Assembly: GCF_963422355.1 (NCBI RefSeq)
Contig: NC_085106.1
Span: 1,116,392 to 1,180,391 of the forward strand
Source of the DNA: Corticium candelabrum
Lineage: Eukaryota > Porifera > Homoscleromorpha > Homosclerophorida > Plakinidae
Reading direction: 5' to 3'
Length of the DNA: 64,000 nucleotides
The notes under the pieces were generated by a model. That model searched no databases. It was given only the letters and a program-made list of their open reading frames with translations, and was not told where the DNA came from. This document shows positions 53,275-64,000 of this stretch, piece by piece (position 1 is the first letter of the stretch; the number at the start of each line of letters is the position of its first letter). A program made the position numbers and the translations under genes.

Positions 53275-53370
53275 AAGTCCAGCTCCCAATGGTATTGAAC
53301 CGTGGTACTAGTATACATATGAAACTTATAACCCAAGTCTATCATCACAGCAACACTACGCCACTTAAAC
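53275..53370 (-). mobile_element. tRNA-like SINE remnant in the DD3-3 3' UTR
   Basis: Read on the minus strand it has box A-like TGGCGTAGTGTTG (about 53363) and box B-like GGTTCAATACC (about 53293), spaced as in tRNA genes. It then runs into CCAATAAAG. The anticodon-arm region does not fold with a proper loop, so a SINE head is likelier than a functional tRNA. Confidence 0.45.
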
Positions 53371-53418
53371 AAAACTAAACATCCATGTTACATTCAGGGT
53401 CTTACGAGTTACGCTAGA

Positions 53419-56013
53419 CTACACTACAACGAGTTTGCCTTTCTGGCTTCTGTTTGTGAAGTTGTTGTTGCGGGAACAGATGTAGTGGTAGGTGCCACGC
53501 TGAAATTTCATGACGCAGCCCTCGAACGAAGCGGGAGCGTTGTTCAAGAGATTGTTCAACTTTGTCTTCTGTTCTACCGATTCGCTGCCGCATTCGTTTT
53601 GTTTAAAGCACTGGTAGTAACCGGATGACGCCATGAGGACCGCAAGTTGTTTCTCGGTTGTCTGTGATGCGGACGCGTGGCCACAGTATATCGGTTTTGC
53701 TCCCTTCCACATTGTCGTTTTCTCAAATGGCAACGGGTAGTTTTCGAGTGAGTCATCAATTTGTACAAGATTATGACGGTCGGTACCTTAAAAACAACAA
53801 AATCAGTCTGTCTGACTTAATCTATTGCATGACTCTGTTTCTGTCTGGTTGCTATTTTTCTGTATGTTTGGTTCTGTCTGTCTGTCTGCTATGGGAGCGT
53901 TTGCCTCCTGTTTACCTGTCTTTGTGATATTAAATGGTGATTTTGTATTGTCATTACTTCGTGTACGCCAAGTCGCTAGTCTTACCTCCCGTTCCTTCGC
54001 CAGCATCTCCTGTCTGTCCATCTCCTCCTGGAGCTCCATTGTTATGAGTATTAGATCCCGTCCACTGAATATGAACGGCATCATTGGTAGTCATTTGCAA
54101 CTGTGTTGGGAAAAAGTCGTACTCAACAGAAGGGTAGACCTGCACGATGTTACCTCGTTTGCCGCGAACATTGAGATTAAAGATTCTTACACTATTCAGT
54201 TCATCGTCATTGCTATCGAAGTTGCCCTTATGGTTTTCACGACTTAGAAGCTTGAAGAGATGAGAACGATCTTGGAACGTGCGGCCAAACTGAGCGGTGT
54301 TGATAGCCAATCGCAAAGGGATGTTAGAGTCCGAACCGATGGATATCGTTGGATTTTGAGTAACTGGAGATCGCACACCACCTTGTGGGTTATCATTGTG
54401 ACTGGAATTTGTATTGTAGGGATCGTAGTCGTCGGTTGAGATGTTGTATCTCATTCGGAAGACACAACGTTTATCCTCTGGAATGGCATAGTACGGAAGC
54501 ACCCAAGTAAAATTGTTTGCCTGGGCATCTCGGCCATTACCCAAATGATTGACACGACTCCACGGAGCTTCACTGCATTTGGGTGCATCGGGGACCGTAT
54601 GACATTCGCTTGTCTTGTTTTCAATCTTTGGTCCCCACCATAGGGTGACACCACCTACAGCTGCTTTACCACTTGCAGCATTACAGGCTGCTTCTGATGC
54701 GTAAGAAGAATGGGTTTCGAGAACTTTGGTGACGGCAAGCCAGTGACCACCGTTATCCCAACAGTCTTTCTTGTTATTCCAACGAGACCAATACTTTCTA
54801 GGGCCACGGCAACGACCCTGATCTGTTGATTCCCACCACCACTCACAACCTTTACTAGATTGATCATCACATCCCTTTTCGGTGGTCTGTTGGTCACAGT
54901 TCTCGTCATTCTCATACCATTCAAAGCATTCGTGCTTTGGCTTTACGTTGTGGCTTTCCTCCTGATAGTACGAACACAGAGAATTGTTCTCTGCTAAGAT
55001 AGCGATATCAACCCAATCGGTTGGGTGCCAGTATGGATAATAGTCTCTCTCTTCTGGACATTCGTATCCCCGACGGTTGCCATTTGGATTCTGTCGAGTG
55101 TAGATTGCTGAGCTGTAGCCGAGGCCGTTGTTTGTACGGAGTTTCTGGTCTGCAGTAAAGAGACCTTTATTTCTCTCACGAACGTAGCACTTGTCATACC
55201 ATTCAAAGCTCTCGTGTAGCACTCTGTCTTGCTGAACATTGTTGTTGCGCCGGTTTTGGAAAGCTGATTTCGTTTCCTTCAGAGAGGCTGGTCGGTTATG
55301 ATTCTGTGTGTTAGTGTTGAGACCGTCTCTCATTTTCGTGAATTCGTCCAGACTGGTGTCGTCTTTCTGGCACATGTACTGCAACACCAAATTGCAGTTG
55401 AGTTTGTGTGGGTCACTGTCTTCATTGCCGCCACATCCATGTTGGTTAGTCCATTCCACAGTGAGCAGGGACTGGCCCTGTTCACTCGCGCCCTTGTACA
55501 GTTTGTAAGGACCACTTTGAAAATATTGCTAGAAACAAATTAGGGTTAATCAATAGCAAGTGCATCAAGGTACAGTACCTCCGATTCATTGCCACTAAAT
55601 TATTAATTAATTATTAAATGTACACTTAGTAATAAACAATAGTTCCTATTGTAAGGATGCTGCAGCTGCCGCACAAGTGTACGTACCATGGGATATTGGT
55701 CGCTTTCCTGTGTGAATGGTTTGTTTGTTCGGTCTCCTACATTGTAACCTCCTCTGTTGTTGTTCTACACACCAACATCACATAACACCACATTAACACG
55801 ATTGCACAACCGGCAACGACTATCCACGCTGCGAATTCGCAGCGAACCGCGAAGCCCAAGGCTCACCTGCGAGTCGAACACCCGATTCCCGTTTCGTCTG
55901 TTCGCCGATCTCTCATTCAGGCGGTTGTTGCTTCCTCTTGGATTGTGGAGGTACAAGTCAGCGAGAGCTGATGACACCAGCAGGACCACGACAACAACGG
56001 GCGTCCAACGCAT
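53419..56013 (-). CDS. DD3-3-family secreted protein, paralogue A
   Basis: Exons on the minus strand: 56013-55867, 55764-55687, 55528-53996 and 53786-53419, about 708 aa. A signal peptide (MRWTPVVVVVLLVSSALA) is followed by DLYLHNPRGSNNRLNE, the hallmark start of the Dictyostelium DD3-3 family, widely present in invertebrates and of unknown biochemistry. The body is Cys/Trp/Asn-rich: [43 protein letters not shown]-like [20 protein letters not shown] and the closing YICSRNNNFTNRSQKGKLV. It ends right after that motif, with no membrane segment, so it should be soluble and secreted. A Cys/Trp-rich insertion around 54700-54950 (STDQGRCRGPRKYWSRW) is absent from paralogue B. Head to head with paralogue B; its 3' end converges on DMTF1. 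Confidence 0.88.
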
Positions 56014-56294
56014 TGCTACTCACAAGGCTGACGAAAGATAAGTCACCAAATGGAATGCGAGTGAGTAAGTATATATATATAGATATCTGTAATTGAGTCT
56101 ATGCTAATCGATGCTCTGACATAACGAGTTCCGGCCGAATGATGATGATTGGTCGATTAGTTACAAAGTTTGCCATATTTGGTTAACATACCGCCCAGGG
56201 CGTGGAAAAATGCGTTGGGTGATTTCAACGCACGTGACCATGACGGCTATAGCTGCAGCCGGGTGGCCTTGTGCGTGCACTTTTGCTGTGTGTC
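56014..56294. promoter_or_regulatory. Shared promoter region of the DD3-3 pair
   Basis: 281 bp between divergent start codons. It contains a TATATATATAGATATC stretch (about 56071-56086) nearer paralogue A and GCACGTGACC (56230-56239) nearer paralogue B. Confidence 0.45.
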
Positions 56295-59200
56295 ATGAAG
56301 CTGTTGACTGTAATTGTGTGGCTTGCTACAATTGTCAGCCACGTGAATGCTGACACCTACCTTCACAACCCAAGGTGAGTCTACTAGTACAGTGTAGTGA
56401 CACTGTCGTGGATTTTTGCGCAAAAGGAAGCTGGACGATTAGTAGAACGGGTGATTAGTGGATTCTCGGATGCTTTGCAGCTGGTTTCGTCGCTACTACA
56501 AGTTGCAATAGTTTTACGTATTCATTCATCGATCATACTGCTTCCCTAGCTTCTTGCAATGGTCGCACGTCTGTGACACTCTTGTCTAGACGGAGAGGGG
56601 AGGGGGAGGGGAGGAAAGGAAAGGGAGAGGAGGAAGACGTAAGATCATCATGATGGAGGAGTGTATGGTTACAGGAGACTAACTGCTTTGCCTACAATGT
56701 ATTCGTGTAGGTGTCGGAAATGTTCTTGCATGCTACTAAACATTGAGATCTAAAGTCTGGTATTTTAAATTAATTTATAATTATATTATCTCTATATATT
56801 TAATAGATTGTTGTGTCACATTTTAAATAGACACAACAGTAGTCAACCTTAGTTTGTGTGACATATAAGTCTTGGTTAATTAATATATGATTAGAGGTTA
56901 AAGGTAGTTTGTCTAGGCTATTTAATTAATTAATACCTGTAACATTTATTTGCAACAATTTAAAAATGAATGTGGTCACAGAGGTAGCAATAACCGTCTG
57001 GATGAAGCAAATCGAGATCGGAACAATGGAAATCGAATGTTTGACTCTCAGAATAACAACAGAGGTGGCTACAATGTGGGGAGTCTGTACTACTATGAGG
57101 GCTCCATTCTGAGTATCGAGTGGACAAATCAACACTCGTGTAACAACCCCAACAATCATTGTAATTTCGTCATGCAGTACATGTGTGGAGACCTCGTCAG
57201 AGACGGAACTACAACGACGACTATTCCAGACAATCCAGTCAACTGTCGGGACTACAACTGCAACACAGACTTGAAGTGAGCTTGTATACATTAGGTTGCT
57301 CTAACAAGTGAGCAAGTTCATACTTTTGCATTTTGTATTGAAGGTATGGAATGCACGAGAGCTACAATTACTACCTGAATTGCAAAGGTCGTGTGAGAAA
57401 TAAGGGATTGTTTACTGCCGACCAAGTGAGACTACATTGTACAAGGAACACTGGACGGGTTATACATACTTTGTTGTTAATTAAATGTAGAATTTGAAGG
57501 GAAACTCGGCTCGATTTACAAGGCAGAATCCAGGTGGGACACGACGTGGCTATGAGTGTCCAGAGGAGAGAGATTACTACCCATATTGGCATCCAACTCC
57601 CTGGAAGGTTAGCAGCTGATGTCATTCATTGTGGTTGGTGTATGCAGTGGTAGAAAGGATGATAAATGGGAGCTCTAATTGATGAAAGAATGTGTGATCG
57701 GGTATCTTGCTCTTTAGTGGGGTTTTCTCTTTTTGTAGGATATTGCTGTTTTGACGAACGATCCGACACAATGCCCTTATTTTGAAGAAGAGAGTGAGAA
57801 TGTAAAGGAACGTTATAGCTGTTATGTTCCTTCTGGCCTTTATAGCGAATACGCACGGATGAGGAGACAAGCGTATATTCCCAACAACAAAGAAGAATGT
57901 GAAGAAATCCAATGGCCAGAGCAAAAAGACATTCCTAAGGATGCTAATGTCACTGTTGAGTACGGCCAGTGGATTAGATCTGAACCACATAATTTGCCCA
58001 AACCAATATGTCGTCAGGCACAATACACAAGAGATAATCATCTTGGTAACACTTACGGCGGCTTTCCGCTGATGTTCAATTGGACTATCCCAGATATCAA
58101 TCACGAACATTGTGTCTTTCGAATAAGGTAAGAAAGTGTTTGCAGCAACAGTTTATAGAAACTTAATTTGGTGTACTTGGCTTTAGATACAACATCTCAA
58201 CTGGTGATTTTGAAGGATGGGGCCCGTCTGCTGTAAATGCATCAAATAACAAACAACCTGGCAAGAACTACGCAAATGTTGACGTTGCAACAAAGTATGG
58301 ATTGCAGCCAAACAACCAAGATGGGCGTGGTTATGTTTTCAAGCAAAATCCGACGGTTGAGATTTTTGATGAATTTGCAACAACTGGGAATAACCAGGAT
58401 AAAGACTTTCAACTTCGTTTAGCTATCAATACTAATCAATTTGGTCGAACATTCCAAGATCGTTCTCACACGTTTGCCATTCGCCAACGGCCGGCTGATC
58501 TTGACTGCTCACAGATTCATAACCTAAACGTACGAGGAAAGAGAGGAAACATTGTTCAAGTCTATCCTGGTGTTGAATATGACATGGTTCCTAACCGACT
58601 GTATGTAGCTCAAGATGAGTGCATTCATTTTCAGTGAGTAATATGCATTCAACAAGTACTGATAGTATTTTTAATTAATATTACGGCATGTCTTCTGATG
58701 AGAATGGATTTTATAGTCTTTTCATTATAGATGGACGGGGTCGAATACTAATCCTAATAACAATGATGGCCAAGGCAGAGCTGGAACGGATAGGAGTAAC
58801 ATTGTCATGCTAGAAGCACAGCGTTATTCAGAAGGTAACGGTCGTGCAGTGGCGAGTGGAAATAAGTTGGGCCACTGGGGCAACAGTTATCCGGCACATT
58901 TGAACGATTCAGAGACAAGATTTATGGGACTGAGTCGTGAAGATCTTGACAGACTGTCTGGGCTCACACACAGTATGTTGATCTTTTTGTCAATATTTAG
59001 CAAATGTGCTAATATAGTCATATAGGTCAATTTCGTGGCGAGTTGTCTGAGCTGGATGACTCTGGTACTTACTTTGATTTGGGCCCGAAGAAGGTGACCA
59101 GTGTGGGAGAGTATCACTATCTCTGTACTCGCAACAACAATTTCAGCAATCGCAGTCAGAAAGGAAAGATCTACGTGGAACGTCAAGCCCGAGGCTGGAA

Positions 59201-59819
59201 CCAAATTGACTGGAATGGTGGCAGTATCGAGATTGGGTAAGTTGGAGCCAATGAGCTTGTGATTTGTCGAGTAAATTTTACCTGCAAATATTGTAGGGAT
59301 TCTTCAGTGTGGTTTGATCGCGGGGCACGTGATACGCCTCAAGATGTCGGCATGGAAGTATGGCAGACAGAGGACTGTGAAAACCTCATCAATAGCCTTG
59401 GCAAGTCTCTTCCATCGGGATCATCAGCCGGTAGTTGTGTTGCTCTCTATCCACAAGAACAACTGGTTAAAGATAGCGCCAAGTTTCAGGTGTCAATGCC
59501 TGTGCCAGAGGGTGTTACCGAGAAGGTAAGCATTTGGAAAACAACCACTGATTCTGCAGCCCAGTGGACTCTCATTGAGGCAGAAGTAAGCAATGGACAG
59601 GCCACTTTCCAAGCAAGTGAAGGAGGAGTCTATGTGCCACGAAAGTCCGTCAATGTGGCCGCTATTGTGGGAATTGTTTGTGCCGTGTCTGTTCTCCTTA
59701 TCATCGTCTGTGGAACAACGATTTACTTCTGCAAGTATCCAGAGAAGTGGCAGGCTCTCAAGAAGGGCGTCCGTCAGAAGGCCAACTATGCCAAACGCTC
59801 AATGCAGAGTCAAGTCTAA
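56295..59819 (+). CDS. DD3-3-family membrane protein, paralogue B
   Basis: Exon 1 is 56295-56374 (signal peptide [19 protein letters not shown], then DTYLHNPR). Exon 2 is 56982-57275 ([20 protein letters not shown]), with further exons from 57344, about 57491, 57740, 58187, 58732, 59026 and 59297 to the stop at 59819. It has the same core as paralogue A ([64 protein letters not shown]). It continues for about 200 more residues into a second beta-type region ([20 protein letters not shown]), one hydrophobic helix ([20 protein letters not shown]) and a short basic tail ending RSMQSQV. It is thus a type I membrane protein. This is a tandem inverted duplicate of paralogue A with different C-terminal fates. 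Function unknown. Confidence 0.88.
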
Positions 59820-61154
59820 TTGACTTTCAGACTAGTCGTGTTCATTAATGTTTTGGAACCATGATTGTTTGTGAAGCATGTCTTTGTATACGTTTTTTGT
59901 TGTTAACATGTAACTAAACTGCTAGCTAGTCACTGCAGGTCAGTGATCGATGATAGTAAAAGTAATGTACACGCAAAATTTGCAGCCTTCGCGTTCACTG
60001 TAGAGCTCGAAGTTTATGGAAAAGAGGTAATTACCATGCAAGCTCCTTTTTTATTGTTCGCTCATGTTCATGTGCATTTGAAGGCTAGGCTAGTGTCCTG
60101 GGCTTGTAGCAGGGTACTATCCGGGGGTATATTCTATCCGGGGAATACTACACGCTGCTTGTACATCATCACAGTCACGTGACAAACGTATGTGTACTGG
60201 GTGTACTGTACGTTCGATGCCTTCTAAAGAATTGTCAGTGAGTAACATGTTGTTAAGCACTGCTCAAACCGGGAAACTCTACATCTCGGCTGTCTTGCTC
60301 AAGTATTGATGGTAATCTCCTGGATCTAGAGCATGTCACGTGTCAATCTTCATTAATATACTAAATTTAAATTAGGTGGGTCCTTACAGCCATTTCAGTA
60401 TTTCGTTTGCAAATTTGTGTCATTCTATCAGTTTGACAGAGAAACGTTGTGTATGGTTTGCCAAAATTATGAGGGTGGACAAAAATGGAAGTATCGAATA
60501 TCACAAACAGGCCTAGTCTCGCGTAGCCAGACCCTTCCCGCCTACATCCGCGTTGCATTGCACAGTTTTGTTTGGCTGCTCTCTATAGTAAAATTGGTAT
60601 GCTCTTGGTAACCATATCACATAAAGTTTTACTGTTTAGTTTCATGCCAGTCTGAGTTTAGATTTGTTGTGCATGAGTTCTTGTAAAGTATGCATGAGGC
60701 CTCTGATGGTATGGGGAATTATATGTACACTTGGTTCAAATTGGATTGCTAGCAATGTAACAAAGCCAGAGTCTTCTGATACAAGTTTTAGGCATTCTCT
60801 GTTTGCTAATGTGAGCATATGCATGCATGCATGCATGCAATCCGGAGTCTATCTGGCTGATGCAGCAAATGTCACTCGGCTATCGGAGTATACATCACTG
60901 ATCAAGTCTTTATAGTCAAACAACATGATATGGTTGATATTTCATAAGCCCATATCTACACTGGAAACTTATCATTCATTTAGCTCAAATGGCTTATCAT
61001 CTGAGACAAGGCAATCGCTCAGTCTAGCTTGCCTGGAAACAGAAACAAATGCTGGAGACTAGAGTTTGACATCTATTAAATTAAAGCACTCTTATTTGGT
61101 AAAACCATTATTAAGAACATTTTTTCTAGAAAATTGCGCTTATGTTTCTTCTTG
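59820..61154. other. Spacer between DD3-3 B and ABCD gene
   Basis: No supported gene. It holds a perfect GTCACGTGAC palindrome (60174-60183), one end of MITE family 1 (60514-60533) and a GCATGCATGCATGCATGC run at about 60822-60839. Confidence 0.55.
60514..60533. mobile_element. Solo end of MITE family 1
   Basis: TAGTCTCGCGTAGCCAGACC, identical over 20 bases to the left end of the 19668 element. No matching right end was found within a few hundred bases. Confidence 0.6.
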
Positions 61155-61948
61155 TTATTGCTGATTCATTACAACCGAGTCTTCACCAAGTAGAGCACAC
61201 ACTTCCCTCAAGCGACGCTGCATACTCGGTAATCCTCGAAGGCTCTCTTCTAGTTGCTCCTTTTCATCTCTCAGTGTGAGACGCCTTGTGACATCTAGCT
61301 CTTCCATACGCCAGCCTCCTTGTCCATCAAACTGCAGCAAATGTGTGTGGTGTTTCCTTGCCCAGGAACATACTCAATTCCATGAATCAAACTCTACATG
61401 ATCGGTACTTACCATAGGGAAGGACGATGAGAGATCGAAAGAAGTGTTATTCCTTTATCTTTTGCTGCCTGAAAGATGGCACCTTCAACATCAAAACTCA
61501 CAGCACTGGTACATTCATCTAGCAATGCATATTGAGGTCTACACACAAGAGAAGGAAGTCAGTCACAAATCACACTTGTTGACACTTGTCTCTTTGTGTA
61601 TTTCTGTACTTGTGATAGAAAATCCGTGCCATTCCAAGTCTTTGCTTCTCTCCACCAGACAGCACATCTGGCCAATCATTTACAGCATCCCATCCTGCAA
61701 CAGAACTATATTACATCACTCACATAGAAACGCCGATCGAAAAGTTGCAATACCTCCTTCTCTGGTGACAATATTTTGGAGACAGACTACTTGAAAGATT
61801 TGCTCCAAGCTTGCATCGGTAAGTCCATTTGCTTCCATTTCTTCTACTGAGTCAGGGTAAATGACTTGATCACGTAGCGTACCCATTGACATGTAAGGCC
61901 TGATAATCGAATTGATAGCAGTCTGATATACTACAGATGAACAGAGTA

Positions 61949-62013
<65 letters not shown>

Positions 62014-64000
62014 GAACACCATAACAAACAACACTTACCTTTGTGGTATATAAAACATTTGTTTTCTTGGTGGTCTGGATAGATGTCCACTAAAGACTGG
62101 CCAAAGGCCACTTAATATCCGAAACAGAGAACTCTTTCCACACCCATTCGGACCTGCAATAAGCAGATGCATTCCTGCATGCATCTGACAACCAAATTTA
62201 CTCCAATGACAGAATTTGTCATCAACTTTTGTTCCTCACATCCAACGTAACGCTTGACACAAGAACGTCTCCATTAGGCGTCACTATTGGCACATCAACA
62301 AGTGATATGTCTCCATCAGTTTCGGTAACAATTCCATGTGGTTGCAGAGATACGAATGGAGTAACTTGCTTCTTAGACTGAGCAGAACGAGAAGCAGCAC
62401 CCGTCAAGCTCGATACTTTATCAGCTCTTCCCTCACCATTTGTTAGAGGTGATGACTTTGAGCTCCGAGGTGTCCGTTCCTGATTATCTTCATCACTAAT
62501 GATGCTACATACAATTACACGCACATAAACAAGACAGAAAGAAACAGCCTGCAAACCAGAAGACGATTGAAGGAAAGTAATGGGCAGGCAGAAAGATAAG
62601 CAGACCACGAGACAGGTGAGTGGATATAGAAAAATTAGCACAGGCGAGATGCAGATTTGACAAATGAGCACTGCACAGTACAAATACTCTAGATCAAGTA
62701 AATTTCAAAAGCAAATTTTTTTAAATTGAGAAATTATCTCTTTAAGAAGCAAATCAATTTTGAAACATGCTAGAAGACAGTACATATGTACATGCACTAT
62801 AGTCGAAGTAAGAATGATGGAAATGCGAGGAACAGTACAACTCCTACGCATGCGTCAGTCGTAGGTATTGTGAACCTCCTATGTGAATGACTGTGGTTTT
62901 GGAGTTGTTTGTGACTATGACTGTGTCGCAAGGTACCATCTACAATATATGGTTCCTGTTTACATTCTCTTTTTAATTAATAACCGAGCTGATTTAACAA
63001 TATTTGAAGTTTGAGTTAGAAATACAAAAGGAATTTATCCAACACATGACAGTGGAGTGCACAAACAATGAGTACTAATGTACATGTATATATGGATAGT
63101 ATATAGGCATGTGTAAATTGATTAGCTGATTTCCAGAAAAATTAGAAATTGATTAAATTTAGGTTGGTCCTTATGAAACTAATGAAATTAAAGTGACTTT
63201 GAAATTTTCTTGATTTGGAGTAGTACAACAACAGATTGTAGATGACATTACGAATAACAATGTACCAACAGCAATGCAACAAGCATAGAGACGAGCAGCA
63301 CATAAGCTTTAAGGTACCTGTAAGAGTCGGAACCAGAGCCGACTTCATCAGCCTCCTTCTCTTCACTGCTTGTTTGCTCTTTTAATTCGGGAACAGTCTG
63401 CAACTTGACAAGACAGCAATTTAATTGCGGTGAGTGCAGTGATGCATCGGCTGCATGTACCTTTTCTGGAACGGGCTGCGTAATGCAAAGTCGTTTGTAG
63501 TGGCCACTACCGACGTCTTCAAATATGGCAAACATGTTGGAAACTCGTGATGTGTAACCGGCCATTTCAACAACCTTTGTATTAATATTCAGAGTAATAG
63601 TTATAATTTGTCAAGAGCAAAGTCTAGCTATGTCGACCTCTTTGTACGACGACATGATTCTTTCCATTGCATCGGCACCCGAGCTCATCAGATTACGAGC
63701 CATCGTATACGTCTGCGTCCTGTCACTGACAGTCTTTAAATCCGGATCAGAAGTTTCACTACCTAGAGGATTGAGAAAACGTGTGATTAGCACCACAGAA
63801 GACAAATAGACAAAACTATGGACAAACAAGTAGACAGACTCACATTGGTTAGATTGCCCGTGCTCTCACCTGTCATTATTGGTATGGCTATCATAAACAT
63901 GCCAGCACCTGTCCACACGTACTTCATAAGGAACTGCTCGAACATGACATAAAACAAACGTTTCTGGAAGACAACCTCCTTGAAGTCGGCCACTGCCTTA
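61155..64000 (-). CDS. Peroxisomal ABC half-transporter, ABCD1/2-like (5' part outside window)
   Basis: The gene enters from the right edge and ends at 61155. ABCD1/2 proteins import very-long-chain acyl-CoAs into peroxisomes. Visible in order: the last membrane segment region ([20 protein letters not shown]), [20 protein letters not shown] with RIMSSYKE, and [20 protein letters not shown]. Then come a variable linker (about 63440-62330), [14 protein letters not shown], Walker [41 protein letters not shown], signature [17 protein letters not shown], Walker [12 protein letters not shown] and H-loop SHRPSL. The C-terminal helix ends [13 protein letters not shown]. All ATP-site motifs are intact. 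The linker is longer and more Ser/Thr-rich than in vertebrate ABCD1. One intron (about 61905-62037) carries a CAGA microsatellite. Confidence 0.93.
61949..62011. repeat. (ACAG)n microsatellite in an ABCD intron
   Basis: About 16 uninterrupted ACAG units (TCTG on the gene strand). Confidence 0.95.

Noticed and set aside
53275-53370. Functional tRNA gene on the minus strand
   Set aside because: Box A and B look right, but the anticodon loop lacks the invariant T before the anticodon and the acceptor stem does not pair.
53419-59819. DD3-3 proteins as copper lytic oxygenases because of the early His
   Set aside because: After signal cleavage the N-terminus would be Asp-(Leu/Thr)-Tyr-Leu-His, not His, so no histidine brace can form in the usual way.

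Overview
The window is animal nuclear DNA. Multi-exon genes with mostly short introns sit a few hundred bases apart on both strands, and spacers rich in TTAATTAA are peppered with short repeats. The gene content is metazoan: a paired-like homeobox gene, a seven-PDZ GRIP scaffold, a novel-type protein kinase C, DMTF1, CLCA, cathepsin C and a mu-class GST. DD3-3-family genes, compact genes and a simple repertoire suggest an early-branching animal, most likely a sponge. That placement is an inference from gene style, not from a marker gene.

Layout, left to right: a partial unknown gene with a PIP-box-like motif (minus, runs off the left end); about 3 kb of spacer; a paired-like homeobox gene (+, 3.3-4.6 kb); single-exon PPCDC (+) and single-exon cathepsin C (+); BAP31 (+, 7 exons); GRIP (+, 21 exons, 11.8-19.4 kb); mu-class GST (+, 19.8-25.4 kb) with an old Ty3/gypsy LTR element lying antisense in intron 3; CLCA (-, 26.0-30.6 kb); a small unknown gene (-); a coiled-coil TNIP/optineurin-like gene (+, 31.7-35.3 kb); a secreted or ER-targeted FIH-like JmjC gene (+, 35.6-39.3 kb); an ARF GTPase (-) head to head with LSM8 (+); a possible tiny secreted peptide gene (+, 43.9 kb); novel PKC (+, 44.3-49.3 kb); DMTF1 (+, 49.7-53.1 kb); two head-to-head DD3-3 paralogues (- 53.4-56.0 kb, + 56.3-59.8 kb); and the 3' two thirds of a peroxisomal ABCD transporter (-, runs off the right end).

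The genes do not form one pathway. Metabolism is represented by PPCDC (coenzyme A synthesis), GST and ABCD (peroxisomal fatty acyl import). Secretory and lysosomal functions are represented by BAP31, ARF and cathepsin C. Signalling and scaffolding are represented by PKC, GRIP and the TNIP-like protein, and nuclear functions by the homeobox protein, DMTF1 and LSM8. Several neighbours are divergent pairs with 150-280 bp between start codons, so they probably share promoters.

The strongest novelties are two apparent pseudoenzymes and one gene pair. The FIH-like JmjC protein has a signal peptide and a coiled coil, and its iron, 2-oxoglutarate and substrate residues are altered. The CLCA protein has HQxxQ in place of the HExxH metalloprotease motif and a cytoplasmic tail of about 530 residues rich in tyrosine motifs. 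The DD3-3 pair is divergent, with one member soluble and the other membrane-anchored. Repeats include at least three candidate MITE families, two tRNA-derived SINE-like elements, LINE and THAP/P2X7-like fragments, and recurrent TCTG microsatellites. Exon joins were made by eye from splice signals, reading phase and family similarity. Boundaries within well-conserved domains are reliable; those in linkers are less so.
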